Part shown: positions 7,678 through 15,135 of the stretch, piece by piece
Position numbering within the stretch: the stretch's first letter is position 1
How the letters are laid out: every line of letters starts with the position of its first letter
Assembly: GCA_002449695.1 (NCBI GenBank)
Contig: DJXI01000007.1
Coordinates: forward strand, 23,865-56,294
Reading direction: 5' to 3'
Source: Verrucomicrobia bacterium UBA7008
Lineage (GTDB): Bacteria; Verrucomicrobiota; Kiritimatiellia; RFP12; UBA1067
Length of the DNA stretch: 32,430 nt
Notes under the pieces: model-generated
What the model saw: only the letters and a program-made list of their open reading frames with translations
Databases searched by the model: none
Told to the model about the DNA's origin: nothing
Translations under genes and position numbers: made by a program

Positions 7678-8186
7678 AGAAGATTCTGATCGCGGCCGTC
7701 GCGCTCGCGGCGCTGGCGGGGTGCGGCCCGTTCTGGATGAATCCCTACATCACGGTGGAGGAGTCGCGACTCAACTGGGTGGAGATCCACTACTACCGGC
7801 TCGACAAGACGCCCGTCTACCGCAAGGCGGTCCGCCTGAGCGGCGACGGATTCGTGGAGCTCCGGAAGGGGACGAGCGAGCTCATCTCCAACGATTTCGC
7901 CAAGCACAACGAGCTGGACGGCTGGGAGAACATCAAGACCCAGCGCGTCCACGTCGATCCCGCGCACATCAACGACATCTTCCAGAATCTCGTCAACCAC
8001 GGGCTGCTGGACCAGGAAAAGACCTTCAAGAAGGCGAAGAATCCGCGGAAGGACCGCGTGCTCGGCGTCAAGGCGACCATCAACAACATGGCCTACACGC
8101 TGCAGGACAACATTTTCGAAGTCGATCCCGATCTCGCCGAGCACCTCCTCGATGTCGTGCGCGAGTTCGACAACCCGACGCTGTAA
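7674..8186 (+). CDS. Putative lipoprotein, unknown function
   Basis: I do not recognise the family of this 170-residue protein. It has a typical lipoprotein signal: two lysines, a hydrophobic stretch and the lipobox LAGC with Cys17. The mature part is hydrophilic and begins PYITVEESRLNWVEIHYYRLD. A strong AAGGAGGTG ribosome site lies in the end of coaX, and the start forms an ATGA overlap with that gene. The next two genes encode an FtsX-type ABC exporter, so this could be its extracytoplasmic partner. That is inference from order only. Confidence 0.75.
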   Translation: MKKILIAAVALAALAGCGPFWMNPYITVEESRLNWVEIHYYRLDKTPVYRKAVRLSGDGFVELRKGTSELISNDFAKHNELDGWENIKTQRVHVDPAHINDIFQNLVNHGLLDQEKTFKKAKNPRKDRVLGVKATINNMAYTLQDNIFEVDPDLAEHLLDVVREFDNPTL

Positions 8187-8198
8187 GGAGAATCACCG

Positions 8199-8912
8199 AT
8201 GGATGCGTTGAAGGCCACGGGAGTCTGCCGCCGTTACGGCGAGCAGGAGGTGCTGAAGGATTTTGCGCTGACGCTCGGTGCGGGCGGCTTCGAGGCGCTG
8301 ATGGGACCGTCCGGGAGCGGCAAGTCCACGTTCCTGCATCTCGCGGCGGGCCTGCTCGCGGCGGACGCGGGCGCGATCGAAATCGACGGCACGGACGTCA
8401 CGCGCCTCTCCGACGCCGCGGCCGCGCGCTTCCGCCGCCGCCACGTGGGCGTCGTCTTCCAGGCGTTCAACCTGCTGGACGACCGGACGGTCGCCGACAA
8501 CATCGTTCTGCCGCTCAGGCTCGACGGCGCGCGGCCGGACGCGGCGCGGTTCGCGAAACTGACCGGCGTGCTCGGCCTCGCCGACAAGCTCGCGAAGAAA
8601 CCCGAGCAGCTGTCGGGCGGCGAGCGCCAGCGCACGGCCATCGCGCGCGCGCTGATGGCGGAACCGGCGGTCGTGCTCGCGGACGAGCCGACGGGCAATC
8701 TCGACGTGGCGGCGGCGAAGGAACTGTGTGCGCTCCTGAAGGAACTGAACGCGACGGAAAAGAGCGCGATCCTCGTCGTCACCCACGATCCCGTCGTCGC
8801 GGCGAGCGCGACGCACGTCAACTTCCTGAAGGACGGACGGATCGTCGCCCGCCACGCGACGCAGGGCGATCCGGCGCGCGTCTCGCAGCTCTATCTGGAG
8901 ACCTACCGGTGA
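8199..8912 (+). CDS. ABC transporter ATP-binding protein, LolD/MacB/YbbA type
   Basis: This is the ATPase of an FtsX-class ABC system, which usually moves lipoproteins or other envelope molecules or drives mechanotransmission rather than uptake. The 237-residue protein has Walker A GPSGSGKST (residues 36-44), the Q-loop in VVFQAFNLL, the signature LSGGERQR (from Leu138), Walker B with Asp162-Glu163 in LADEPTGNLD, and the switch histidine in VVTHD. The EPTGNLD form is typical of this subclass. An AAGGAGA site precedes the ATG. The TGA stop overlaps the GTG start of the permease gene (GTGA). Confidence 0.93.
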   Translation: MDALKATGVCRRYGEQEVLKDFALTLGAGGFEALMGPSGSGKSTFLHLAAGLLAADAGAIEIDGTDVTRLSDAAAARFRRRHVGVVFQAFNLLDDRTVADNIVLPLRLDGARPDAARFAKLTGVLGLADKLAKKPEQLSGGERQRTAIARALMAEPAVVLADEPTGNLDVAAAKELCALLKELNATEKSAILVVTHDPVVAASATHVNFLKDGRIVARHATQGDPARVSQLYLETYR

Positions 8913-11074
8913 AGGCGCGGCACCTCTGCGCCGTCGCGGGCGTGGCGATCGCGGTCGGCGCGGTCGTCTTCATGCGTTCGCTCGTCGCGTCGAACGACGT
9001 GCAGGCCCCCGCCCGGGCGGCCGAACTCCTGAAAGCGCTACCGGTCGCGGCGGACGCCGAGACGGTGCGTCTGACGCTCGACTTCCGGCCCGGCGGCCGC
9101 GTGATGCAGGGCCCGCCGCTCGCCGCCGAGATCGCGACAAAGCCGGGCGTCGAGGGCATCGCCATCGCCCGTTCGGCCTTTGCGGCGCGCCGCCTCAAGC
9201 CGCCGGCGGTCGGCGAGGAACTGACGCTCGTCGGCCGCAACGGCACGTACCGGCTGGCGGTCAGCGAAATCCTCCCGTGGTCGAAGCCGGTCCGCGGCTA
9301 CCCGAACGCCTACGTCTCGCCCGAGACGGCCGCGACGATCGGCGAAGAGTGGCGCGCGTTCGAGCCGAAGACGGCCGCCGAACTCGCGCCGGGCTTCATG
9401 AGCGACGCCGGGCGGCACTTTGACATGTCGAAGGGCCTGCTCCTCTGGGCGGCGGCGCTCACGGCGCTCTGCCTGCTCGTCAATTCGCTCTTCCTCTCCA
9501 TTGAGGCGCGGCGGTGCGACCTCGCGCTGCTGCGGACGCTGGGCCTGACGCGCGGCGGCGTCATCCGGCGCGTCCTGGCCGAATCGCTGGCGCTGACGGC
9601 GGCCGGGTGCGCGCTCGGCACGGCGGTCGCGGTCGCGGCGGTCTATCTCTATGTCGCCGCCGACAGGGAGCTCTTTCCGGCGGGCGCGGCACTTCTGCCG
9701 CGCGGCGCGCTGGCCCTGTGCGTGCTCGCGGCGCTCGCCGTCGCGGGCGCGGCGGCGCTCCTCGCGCTCAAACCCGCACTCGCCGTCAAGCCGCTGGAGG
9801 TCGTGCGCGCGCCGGGTCCGCGCCGCAGCCGCGTCGGCATGCTCATCGCGTTTGCGTGCGGCTTCGGCGCGTTCGTGGCGGTGGAGGTGTGGGGCGCGTC
9901 GCTGATGAGCGCGTTCGTGCCGTCGCCCGAATGGCCGGACGCGATCGTCTCGATCCTGCCGGGCGGCGTCTCCAGCTTTGATGTCGAGAAGCTTCAGGCG
10001 ATCGACGGCGTGGCGCGGATCGCTGAATTGCAACCTTTGCAGGTCAACCTCGATCCGCTTGACGAGCTGAAGGGGCCGGGCGGCGGCGAACGCGGCGACG
10101 CGGGCGGGCGCGGCGGACGCGGGCGCGGGCCGGCCTACCGCAACGCGCTTCTGCTGGCGTCGGGGTGGCTGCCCAAGTTCAGATTCACGGAAGGCGACTG
10201 GGAAACGGCGTCCCGCGCGCTCGGCGCAGGCGACAACTGTGTAATCACCGAAATGATGGCCCATGCGAAGGGGCTGCACCTCGGCGACGCGCTGAAGCTC
10301 GACTGCGGACGCGACTTCAAGAGGACGCTCGCCATCGTCGGCGTCGTCGATCTGAACTGGCACATGGTGACGAGCCGCGGCCTTGTGCGCGGCCTCAACC
10401 GGATGCCGGTCCAGACGGACGGCCCCGTGTTCGTCAGCTTCGACACGCTCGCCGCGTGCGACGCGCGGCCGCAGCCGTTTGTCAACATGACGCACCTGTG
10501 GCTCGACTACACGCCGGAATTCCTCGCCCAGCACGGCGCGTTCGCGGCGGGGCGGATTGTGGAGAAGCGCATCGTCGCGGCGCTCGACGGCGCGTACAGC
10601 GAGACGGAGGACGGCGAGGTGCGCGGCAACACGGTGCGGCTCCACGCGCGCGACGAGGTGGCGGACGGGACGCTCGCGCACGGCCACGAGATCATCGGTT
10701 CGATGGCGCGCGTGCCGTTCATCTTCATCGCGGTTCTCTCGCTCGGGTTCGTGGCGCTGATCGTCGCGCGCGCGGACGGGCGGCGGCGCGAATTCCGCGT
10801 CCTGCGCGCCGTGGGCGCGACGCGCGGGCATCTGGCGCGGCTGCTGGCGCGCGAGGCGCTGGCGGTGGCGGCGCTCGGCCTGGCGTTCGGGTTCGCGGGC
10901 GGCACGGTCGCGGGGTTCCTTTTCACGATTCCGACGCGGGCGATCTGGAGCCTGCCCGTTCTCTTCGCGGTGCCGGTCGCGCCGGTGGTGAAGGGCGCGG
11001 CGCTCGCGCTTCTCTGCGCGCTCGCGGTCGCGGTGCCGGCGGCGTTCGCGGTCGTCCGGAAGGAGCGCGCATGA
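8909..11074 (+). CDS. FtsX-like ABC permease, duplicated eight-helix (YbbP-like) form
   Basis: This is the membrane subunit for the preceding ATPase. It is 721 residues from the GTG that overlaps the ATPase stop; no better start is seen. I count eight likely membrane helices in two sets. The first set is one near residues 4-24 and three between about 176 and 285. The second is one near 307-331 and three after about residue 600. The first helix of each set is followed by a large extracytoplasmic domain. This fits the duplicated FtsX layout rather than the four-helix MacB form. The second extracytoplasmic domain contains a Gly/Arg-rich insert at about residues 388-409. The substrate is unknown. 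Confidence 0.88.
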   Translation: MKARHLCAVAGVAIAVGAVVFMRSLVASNDVQAPARAAELLKALPVAADAETVRLTLDFRPGGRVMQGPPLAAEIATKPGVEGIAIARSAFAARRLKPPAVGEELTLVGRNGTYRLAVSEILPWSKPVRGYPNAYVSPETAATIGEEWRAFEPKTAAELAPGFMSDAGRHFDMSKGLLLWAAALTALCLLVNSLFLSIEARRCDLALLRTLGLTRGGVIRRVLAESLALTAAGCALGTAVAVAAVYLYVAADRELFPAGAALLPRGALALCVLAALAVAGAAALLALKPALAVKPLEVVRAPGPRRSRVGMLIAFACGFGAFVAVEVWGASLMSAFVPSPEWPDAIVSILPGGVSSFDVEKLQAIDGVARIAELQPLQVNLDPLDELKGPGGGERGDAGGRGGRGRGPAYRNALLLASGWLPKFRFTEGDWETASRALGAGDNCVITEMMAHAKGLHLGDALKLDCGRDFKRTLAIVGVVDLNWHMVTSRGLVRGLNRMPVQTDGPVFVSFDTLAACDARPQPFVNMTHLWLDYTPEFLAQHGAFAAGRIVEKRIVAALDGAYSETEDGEVRGNTVRLHARDEVADGTLAHGHEIIGSMARVPFIFIAVLSLGFVALIVARADGRRREFRVLRAVGATRGHLARLLAREALAVAALGLAFGFAGGTVAGFLFTIPTRAIWSLPVLFAVPVAPVVKGAALALLCALAVAVPAAFAVVRKERA

Positions 11075-11361
11075 GCTATTATGCCGAAACAAAGGAGGGC
11101 GTCGTCGTCAACGTGCGCGCGCAGCCGCGTTCGTCGCGCGCGGGGCTGGACGGGCTCGTCGGCGAGGCGGTGAAGGTCCGCATCCGCGCCGCGCCGGTCG
11201 ACGGCAAGGCGAACAAGGAGCTGATCGAGACGCTCGCGGACGCATTCGACCTGCCGAAATCGGCCGTGCGGTTCGTCGCGGGCGAGACGAGCAAGCTCAA
11301 GCGCATCCTGCTCGCCGGCGTCACGGCGGCCGCGCTCCGCGCCCGCCTCGGCGACGGCTGA
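11071..11361 (+). CDS. DUF167/YggU family protein
   Basis: A 96-residue protein of the conserved YggU family, whose function is not established. The diagnostic parts are the opening VVVNVRAQPRSSRAGL, the central RIRAAPVDGKANKELIE and the basic GETSKLKRI, all in the expected order and spacing. The ATG overlaps the permease stop (ATGA), making it the last gene of the nadC-led unit. Nothing in the sequence links its role to the ABC exporter. Confidence 0.9.
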   Translation: MSYYAETKEGVVVNVRAQPRSSRAGLDGLVGEAVKVRIRAAPVDGKANKELIETLADAFDLPKSAVRFVAGETSKLKRILLAGVTAAALRARLGDG

Positions 11362-11374
11362 CGCGGCGGGAATG

Positions 11375-11383
11375 TGATATACT
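11375..11383 (+). promoter_or_regulatory. Extended -10 promoter of coaB, predicted leaderless
   Basis: TGATATACT ends 8 nt before the ATG at 11392. There is no Shine-Dalgarno sequence in the gap. No good -35 hexamer is seen at normal spacing. Confidence 0.65.
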
Positions 11384-11391
11384 ATCGCACC

Positions 11392-12012
11392 ATGAAAAAG
11401 GCGCTGAAAGTGGTGGTGACGGCGGGGCCGACGCGGGAGTTCATCGATCCCGTCCGGTTCCTCTCGAACCCGTCGACGGGCAAGATGGGCTTCGCGCTCG
11501 CGCGCGCGGCGGCGGCGGCGGGGCACGCGGTCGCGCTCGTGGCCGGGCCGGTCGCCCTGAAGACGCCCAAGGGCGTGCGGCGCATCGACGTCGTCAGCGC
11601 GCGCGACATGCTCGCGGCGGTCGAGCGGGAGGTCGCGGCGGGCGCGGACGTGCTGATCGCGACGGCGGCGGTGGCGGACTGGCGGCCGAAGCGCCGGGCG
11701 GCGCAGAAACTGAAGAAGGGCGAGATGGACGGGACGCTGGCGCTCGTGCGCAATCCCGACATCCTGAAGACGGTCACGGGCGTGCGGAAGATCGGGTTCG
11801 CCGCCGAGACGCGGAACGTCCTGCGCGAAGCGGTGCGCAAGTGCCGCGAGAAGGATCTAGAGCTGATCGTCGCCAACGACGTGACGGAGAAGGGCTGCGG
11901 ATTCGGGACGGACACGAACCGCGCGACGCTCGTGCGGCGCGACGGCACGGTGACGCGATTGCCGCTCCTGACGAAGCTCGCCCTCGCCCGCCGCATTTTG
12001 CGGGAGATCTGA
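11392..12012 (+). CDS. coaB: Phosphopantothenate-cysteine ligase, stand-alone CoaB
   Basis: It joins 4'-phosphopantothenate and cysteine, using a nucleotide triphosphate, in coenzyme A synthesis. The 206-residue protein matches only the C-terminal half of the usual bifunctional CoaBC/Dfp enzyme. It shows [59 protein letters not shown] and LIVANDV. The flavoprotein decarboxylase half (CoaC) is absent and no separate coaC lies in the window. An upstream GTG at 11374 would fall inside the promoter, so 11392 is chosen. A leaderless message is likely. Confidence 0.93.
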   Translation: MKKALKVVVTAGPTREFIDPVRFLSNPSTGKMGFALARAAAAAGHAVALVAGPVALKTPKGVRRIDVVSARDMLAAVEREVAAGADVLIATAAVADWRPKRRAAQKLKKGEMDGTLALVRNPDILKTVTGVRKIGFAAETRNVLREAVRKCREKDLELIVANDVTEKGCGFGTDTNRATLVRRDGTVTRLPLLTKLALARRILREI

Positions 12013-12025
12013 TTGCTGGATTGCG

Positions 12026-12057
12026 AGGATTCTAGACCTCTCGACTTCTAGAATCCT
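12026..12057 (+). repeat. Perfect 11-bp inverted repeat upstream of upp
   Basis: AGGATTCTAGA and TCTAGAATCCT are exact complements separated by 10 nt, placed between the coaB stop and the upp -10. No T-tract follows. It could be a terminator without U-tract, a protein-binding site next to the promoter, or a repeat remnant. Confidence 0.75.
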
Positions 12058-12078
12058 AGAACCACCTGCCCGGATATA

Positions 12079-12087
12079 TGATATAAT
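12079..12087 (+). promoter_or_regulatory. Extended -10 promoter of upp and the long operon, predicted leaderless
   Basis: TGATATAAT is a perfect TGnTATAAT extended -10. It ends 8 nt before the upp ATG at 12096, so the start should fall within about 2 nt of the start codon. No -35 hexamer or ribosome site is seen. No other recognisable promoter lies before 23799. Confidence 0.75.
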
Positions 12088-12095
12088 ATACCATC

Positions 12096-12716
12096 ATGCA
12101 TACGGTTCTCACACATCCGCTGGTCAAGCACCGCGTCACGCTGATGCGCGACATCAACACCAAACCGAAGCAGTTCCGCGAGCTCGTCAACGAAATCACG
12201 GAATTCCTCGCCATCGAAAGCCTGAAGGACCTGCGCACGGTCGAAATCCCCGTCACGACGCCGGTCGCCAAGACGACGGGCGTCAAGATCGAGGACTCCA
12301 TCGTCATCGTCCCCATCCTGCGCGCCGGCATGGGCATGCTCGACGCCATGCTCCACGTCCTTCCCTACGCGAAGGTCGGCGTCCTCGGCATGCAGCGCAA
12401 CGAGGCCACGGCCGAGCCCGTGCCCTACTACGCGAAGGTCCCGCCCGCCAAGAACGACGAGATCGCCGTCGTCATCGACCCGATGCTCGCGACCGGCGGC
12501 AGCGCGTGCGACGCATTCACCCAGCTCAAGAAGCTCGGCTACCGCCGCATCGTCTTCCTCAACCTCATCGCCGCGCCCGAAGGCATCGCGAAGGTCGAGA
12601 AGGAGCATCCCGACGTGCCCGTCTTCACGGCGGCGAAGGACGAGCGGCTGAACAGCCACTTCTACATCGTCCCCGGCCTCGGCGACGCGGGCGACCGCAT
12701 CTTCGGAACGCTCTGA
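12096..12716 (+). CDS. upp: Uracil phosphoribosyltransferase
   Basis: It converts uracil and PRPP to UMP, the main uracil salvage reaction. The 206-residue protein shows VPILRAGMGMLDAML, GMQRNEATAEPVPYYAKVP, the PRPP loop DPMLATGGSA (from Asp128) and the C-terminal IVPGLGDAGDRIFGT, matching bacterial Upp along its whole length. It is first in an eleven-gene co-directional run that also holds a UraA-type uracil permease. The next gene starts 11 nt after its stop. It is probably leaderless. Confidence 0.97.
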   Translation: MHTVLTHPLVKHRVTLMRDINTKPKQFRELVNEITEFLAIESLKDLRTVEIPVTTPVAKTTGVKIEDSIVIVPILRAGMGMLDAMLHVLPYAKVGVLGMQRNEATAEPVPYYAKVPPAKNDEIAVVIDPMLATGGSACDAFTQLKKLGYRRIVFLNLIAAPEGIAKVEKEHPDVPVFTAAKDERLNSHFYIVPGLGDAGDRIFGTL

Positions 12717-12727
12717 GGCCGCGCCGC

Positions 12728-14425
12728 GTGACGTTCGCCGCCAGCAAATTCGCCCGATTCCTCCCCAGCGCGACGTTCGCGATGGCGGCGGAATACCTGA
12801 TGGGCCTGTCGGACAGCGTCATCTGCGGCCAGATCCTCGGCGAGGAGGGGCTGTCGGTCATCAACCTGATGCAGCCCGTCTTCAATGCCGTCTCGTTCGT
12901 CGCCTTGCTCGTCGGCACCGGCACGAGCGTCCTCTACGCGACGGAAATGGGGCGCTTCGACCGGCGGCGGGCGAGCGAGCTGCTGACGCAGGGGCTGTGG
13001 ACGGCGCTCCTCCTGGGCCTCGGGCTCGTCGCGACGCTCGCCTGCGTGCGCCACGGCGCCACCGCCGCGTTCGGCGTGACGGGCGGCGTGCTGGACGGCG
13101 CGCGCACGTACTGGGCCTGGTTCCTGCCGTGCGCGCTCCTCGAGTCGCTCGCGTTCTACCTTTCGAGCCTCTGCTACGCCGACGGCGACGGGCGCCTGAG
13201 CGCGTTCGCCTACGGTGCGCAGCTCGTCGGCAACTGCGCGCTGTCGGTGCCGCTGACGATGAAGTTCGGCTACGCCGGCTGCGCCGTCGGCACGACGATC
13301 GGGCACATCGCGGCGGTCGCGGTCCTGCTCCTGCACCTGCGCCGCGCGGAAAACTCGCTCGCGTTCGTGCGCCACTTCTCGCTCGCGGACTCCGGCCGCA
13401 TCTGCGTCTGCGCGCTGGGCGACGCGAGCATCCGCCTCTGCCAGGCCGTCCTGACGCTCCTTCTGAACCTCTACGTCATCGCGCGCTTCGGCGAAGGGCG
13501 TCTGCCGGTCCTCGCGGCGGTCCTGGCCGTCCTCGGCCTCAGCGAGGCGTTCGACGGCGTGGCGACGGCCGCCCAGCCGCTCGCGAGCGTCTACATCGGC
13601 GAAAGCAACGACCGCCTGACGCGCCGCATCATGCGCCTGGCCGCGCGCGTGGCGACGGCGGAAGGCATCGCGCTGACGCTCCTTCTGGCGGTCTGGCCGG
13701 GGCTCGTCACCGGCCTTGTCGGCCTGAGCGACCCGGTGCTCGTCGGCCCGGCGCAGCAGGCCGTGCGCCTCGTCGCGCTCGGGCTCGTCGGCACGGCGTT
13801 CGTGATGCTGCTCAACTCCTACTACACGTTCCGCGTGCGCGAAGGGCTGGCCGTCGGCCTGACGGCCCTGGCGACGCTGATCCTGCCGGCGGCGCTCTTT
13901 CCGGCGGCCGGCCATCTCTTCGGCGAGACGGGCGTCTGGGCGGCGCTCGCCGCGAGCCCCTACGCCGCACTCGCGCTCGTCGCGGCGTACGTGACGGCGA
14001 AGGGCGGCCGCGGCGCCTTTCCGCTCCTCCTCGACCGCGCGCGCGAACGCGCCTCGCGCGTCTACGATCTCGTGCTGGAGCCGGCGGACGTCTGCCGCGT
14101 CTCCGCCGCGCTCGGCAAGTTCCTCGCCGTGCGCCGGGGCCTGGACGAACGCAAGGCGGGCCTCACGTCGCTCCTCATCGAAGAGGCGCTGATGCTCATC
14201 CGCGAGCGCAACGCGGGGCGCCGGATCCACGCGGAGCTGACCGTGACGTGGAAGGAGGGCGTCACGATCGTCGTGCGCGACGACGGCCGGCTCTTCGACC
14301 TCACCGACGCCGATACGGCCGTCTCGTCCCTGCGCGCCTACCTCGTGTCCAATCTCATGGTCGCCATCCCCGCGCGCCGCAACATGACGACGACGGGCTT
14401 CAACCGCAACGTGTTCAAGATATGA
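12728..14425 (+). CDS. MATE-family transporter fused to a C-terminal RsbW-like (GHKL) ATPase domain
   Basis: A 565-residue fusion. Residues 1 to about 430 form a MATE/MOP-type membrane domain, with the usual opening (PSATFAMAAEYLMGLSDSVICG) and roughly twelve hydrophobic segments. This class exports drugs, metabolites or lipids in exchange for cations. The soluble tail (about 440-565) resembles the anti-sigma kinase fold of RsbW/SpoIIAB. It has IEEALML at 484-490 where the N-box lies, VRDDGRLFD around Asp518-Gly520 where the G1 box lies, and the ending TGFNRNVFKI. The N-box asparagine is not seen, so ATP-dependent kinase activity is uncertain. The start is a GTG 11 nt after upp; an ATG at 12782 would cut into the first helix. 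The stop forms an ATGA overlap with the next gene. STAS and PP2C partners are encoded just downstream. Confidence 0.82.
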   Translation: MTFAASKFARFLPSATFAMAAEYLMGLSDSVICGQILGEEGLSVINLMQPVFNAVSFVALLVGTGTSVLYATEMGRFDRRRASELLTQGLWTALLLGLGLVATLACVRHGATAAFGVTGGVLDGARTYWAWFLPCALLESLAFYLSSLCYADGDGRLSAFAYGAQLVGNCALSVPLTMKFGYAGCAVGTTIGHIAAVAVLLLHLRRAENSLAFVRHFSLADSGRICVCALGDASIRLCQAVLTLLLNLYVIARFGEGRLPVLAAVLAVLGLSEAFDGVATAAQPLASVYIGESNDRLTRRIMRLAARVATAEGIALTLLLAVWPGLVTGLVGLSDPVLVGPAQQAVRLVALGLVGTAFVMLLNSYYTFRVREGLAVGLTALATLILPAALFPAAGHLFGETGVWAALAASPYAALALVAAYVTAKGGRGAFPLLLDRARERASRVYDLVLEPADVCRVSAALGKFLAVRRGLDERKAGLTSLLIEEALMLIRERNAGRRIHAELTVTWKEGVTIVVRDDGRLFDLTDADTAVSSLRAYLVSNLMVAIPARRNMTTTGFNRNVFKI

Positions 14426-15135
14426 AGAACAGTCTCCTTCTGCTGGCGCTCGTCGCCCTCGCGGGCTGCTCCGACCGGGCGGCGCGCCCGGCCGTCGATC
14501 CGCGCATCGCCGACGCGACGCGCCCGCTCGTGTTCCTCGCGAACCCGACCGAGCCGCCGTGTACGTACCGGAACGAAGCCGGCGAGATCGTCGGCACCGA
14601 CATCGACCTCGCGCGGCGGATCGCCGCGAAGATGGGCCGCGAACTCGTCATGGAAGGCGTCGACTTCATCGACATCCTGCCGCGCCTCAAGGCGGGCACG
14701 GCGGACTTCTCGATCGCCACCATCACGATGACCGAGGCGCGGCGGCGCGACGTCGACTTTTCGGTGCCGTACGGCGAGGGCGGCGCGCGGTTCCTCTACC
14801 GGACGGACGGGAAGAGGCCGCGCCTGTCGCAGCTTATGGCGCTGCGCATCGGCATCGAGGCTGATTCCGCCCACGACATCTACCTGTGCCTGCGCGGCGG
14901 CGACCCCAAGCGCTACCTCCGGATCCAGGATGCCGTCGCCGCGCTGAAGGCCGGCGAGATCGACGCGGTGCTCTTCGACGGCATGCAGCTGACGACGCTC
15001 GCGGATGCGTCGGGCGGGACGCTCGCGGTCTCGGCCCCGCTGACGCGCGAGTTCTACGGCGTCGCGGTGGACAAGCGGCGGCCGGACGTGCTAGCGGCGG
15101 CCAACGCGGTCATCGCGGAAGGGGGCGCGCGATGA
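14422..15135 (+). CDS. Type-3 solute-binding lipoprotein (amino-acid binding-protein family)
   Basis: A 237-residue periplasmic-type binding protein, probably anchored by lipid. The signal ends in the lipobox LAGC (Cys16). The mature part shows the family features: EPPCTYRNEAGEIVGTDIDLARRIA near the start, GTADFSIATITMTEARRRDVDFSVPY in the middle, and ALKAGEIDAVLFDG later. There are no ABC permease or ATPase genes beside it. It overlaps by ATGA both the MATE fusion and the PP2C phosphatase gene. It may therefore act as a ligand sensor for the phosphatase rather than in uptake; this is inference. The ligand is unknown. Confidence 0.85.
   Translation: MKNSLLLLALVALAGCSDRAARPAVDPRIADATRPLVFLANPTEPPCTYRNEAGEIVGTDIDLARRIAAKMGRELVMEGVDFIDILPRLKAGTADFSIATITMTEARRRDVDFSVPYGEGGARFLYRTDGKRPRLSQLMALRIGIEADSAHDIYLCLRGGDPKRYLRIQDAVAALKAGEIDAVLFDGMQLTTLADASGGTLAVSAPLTREFYGVAVDKRRPDVLAAANAVIAEGGAR

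Noticed and set aside
11374..11391. Upstream GTG start for coaB
   Set aside because: It lies inside the extended -10 element, and the added residues are not part of the family.
14422..15135. Amino-acid ABC importer component
   Set aside because: No ABC permease or ATPase gene is beside it; the neighbours are MATE, PP2C and STAS genes, so a sensor role was preferred, although import through distant partners cannot be excluded.
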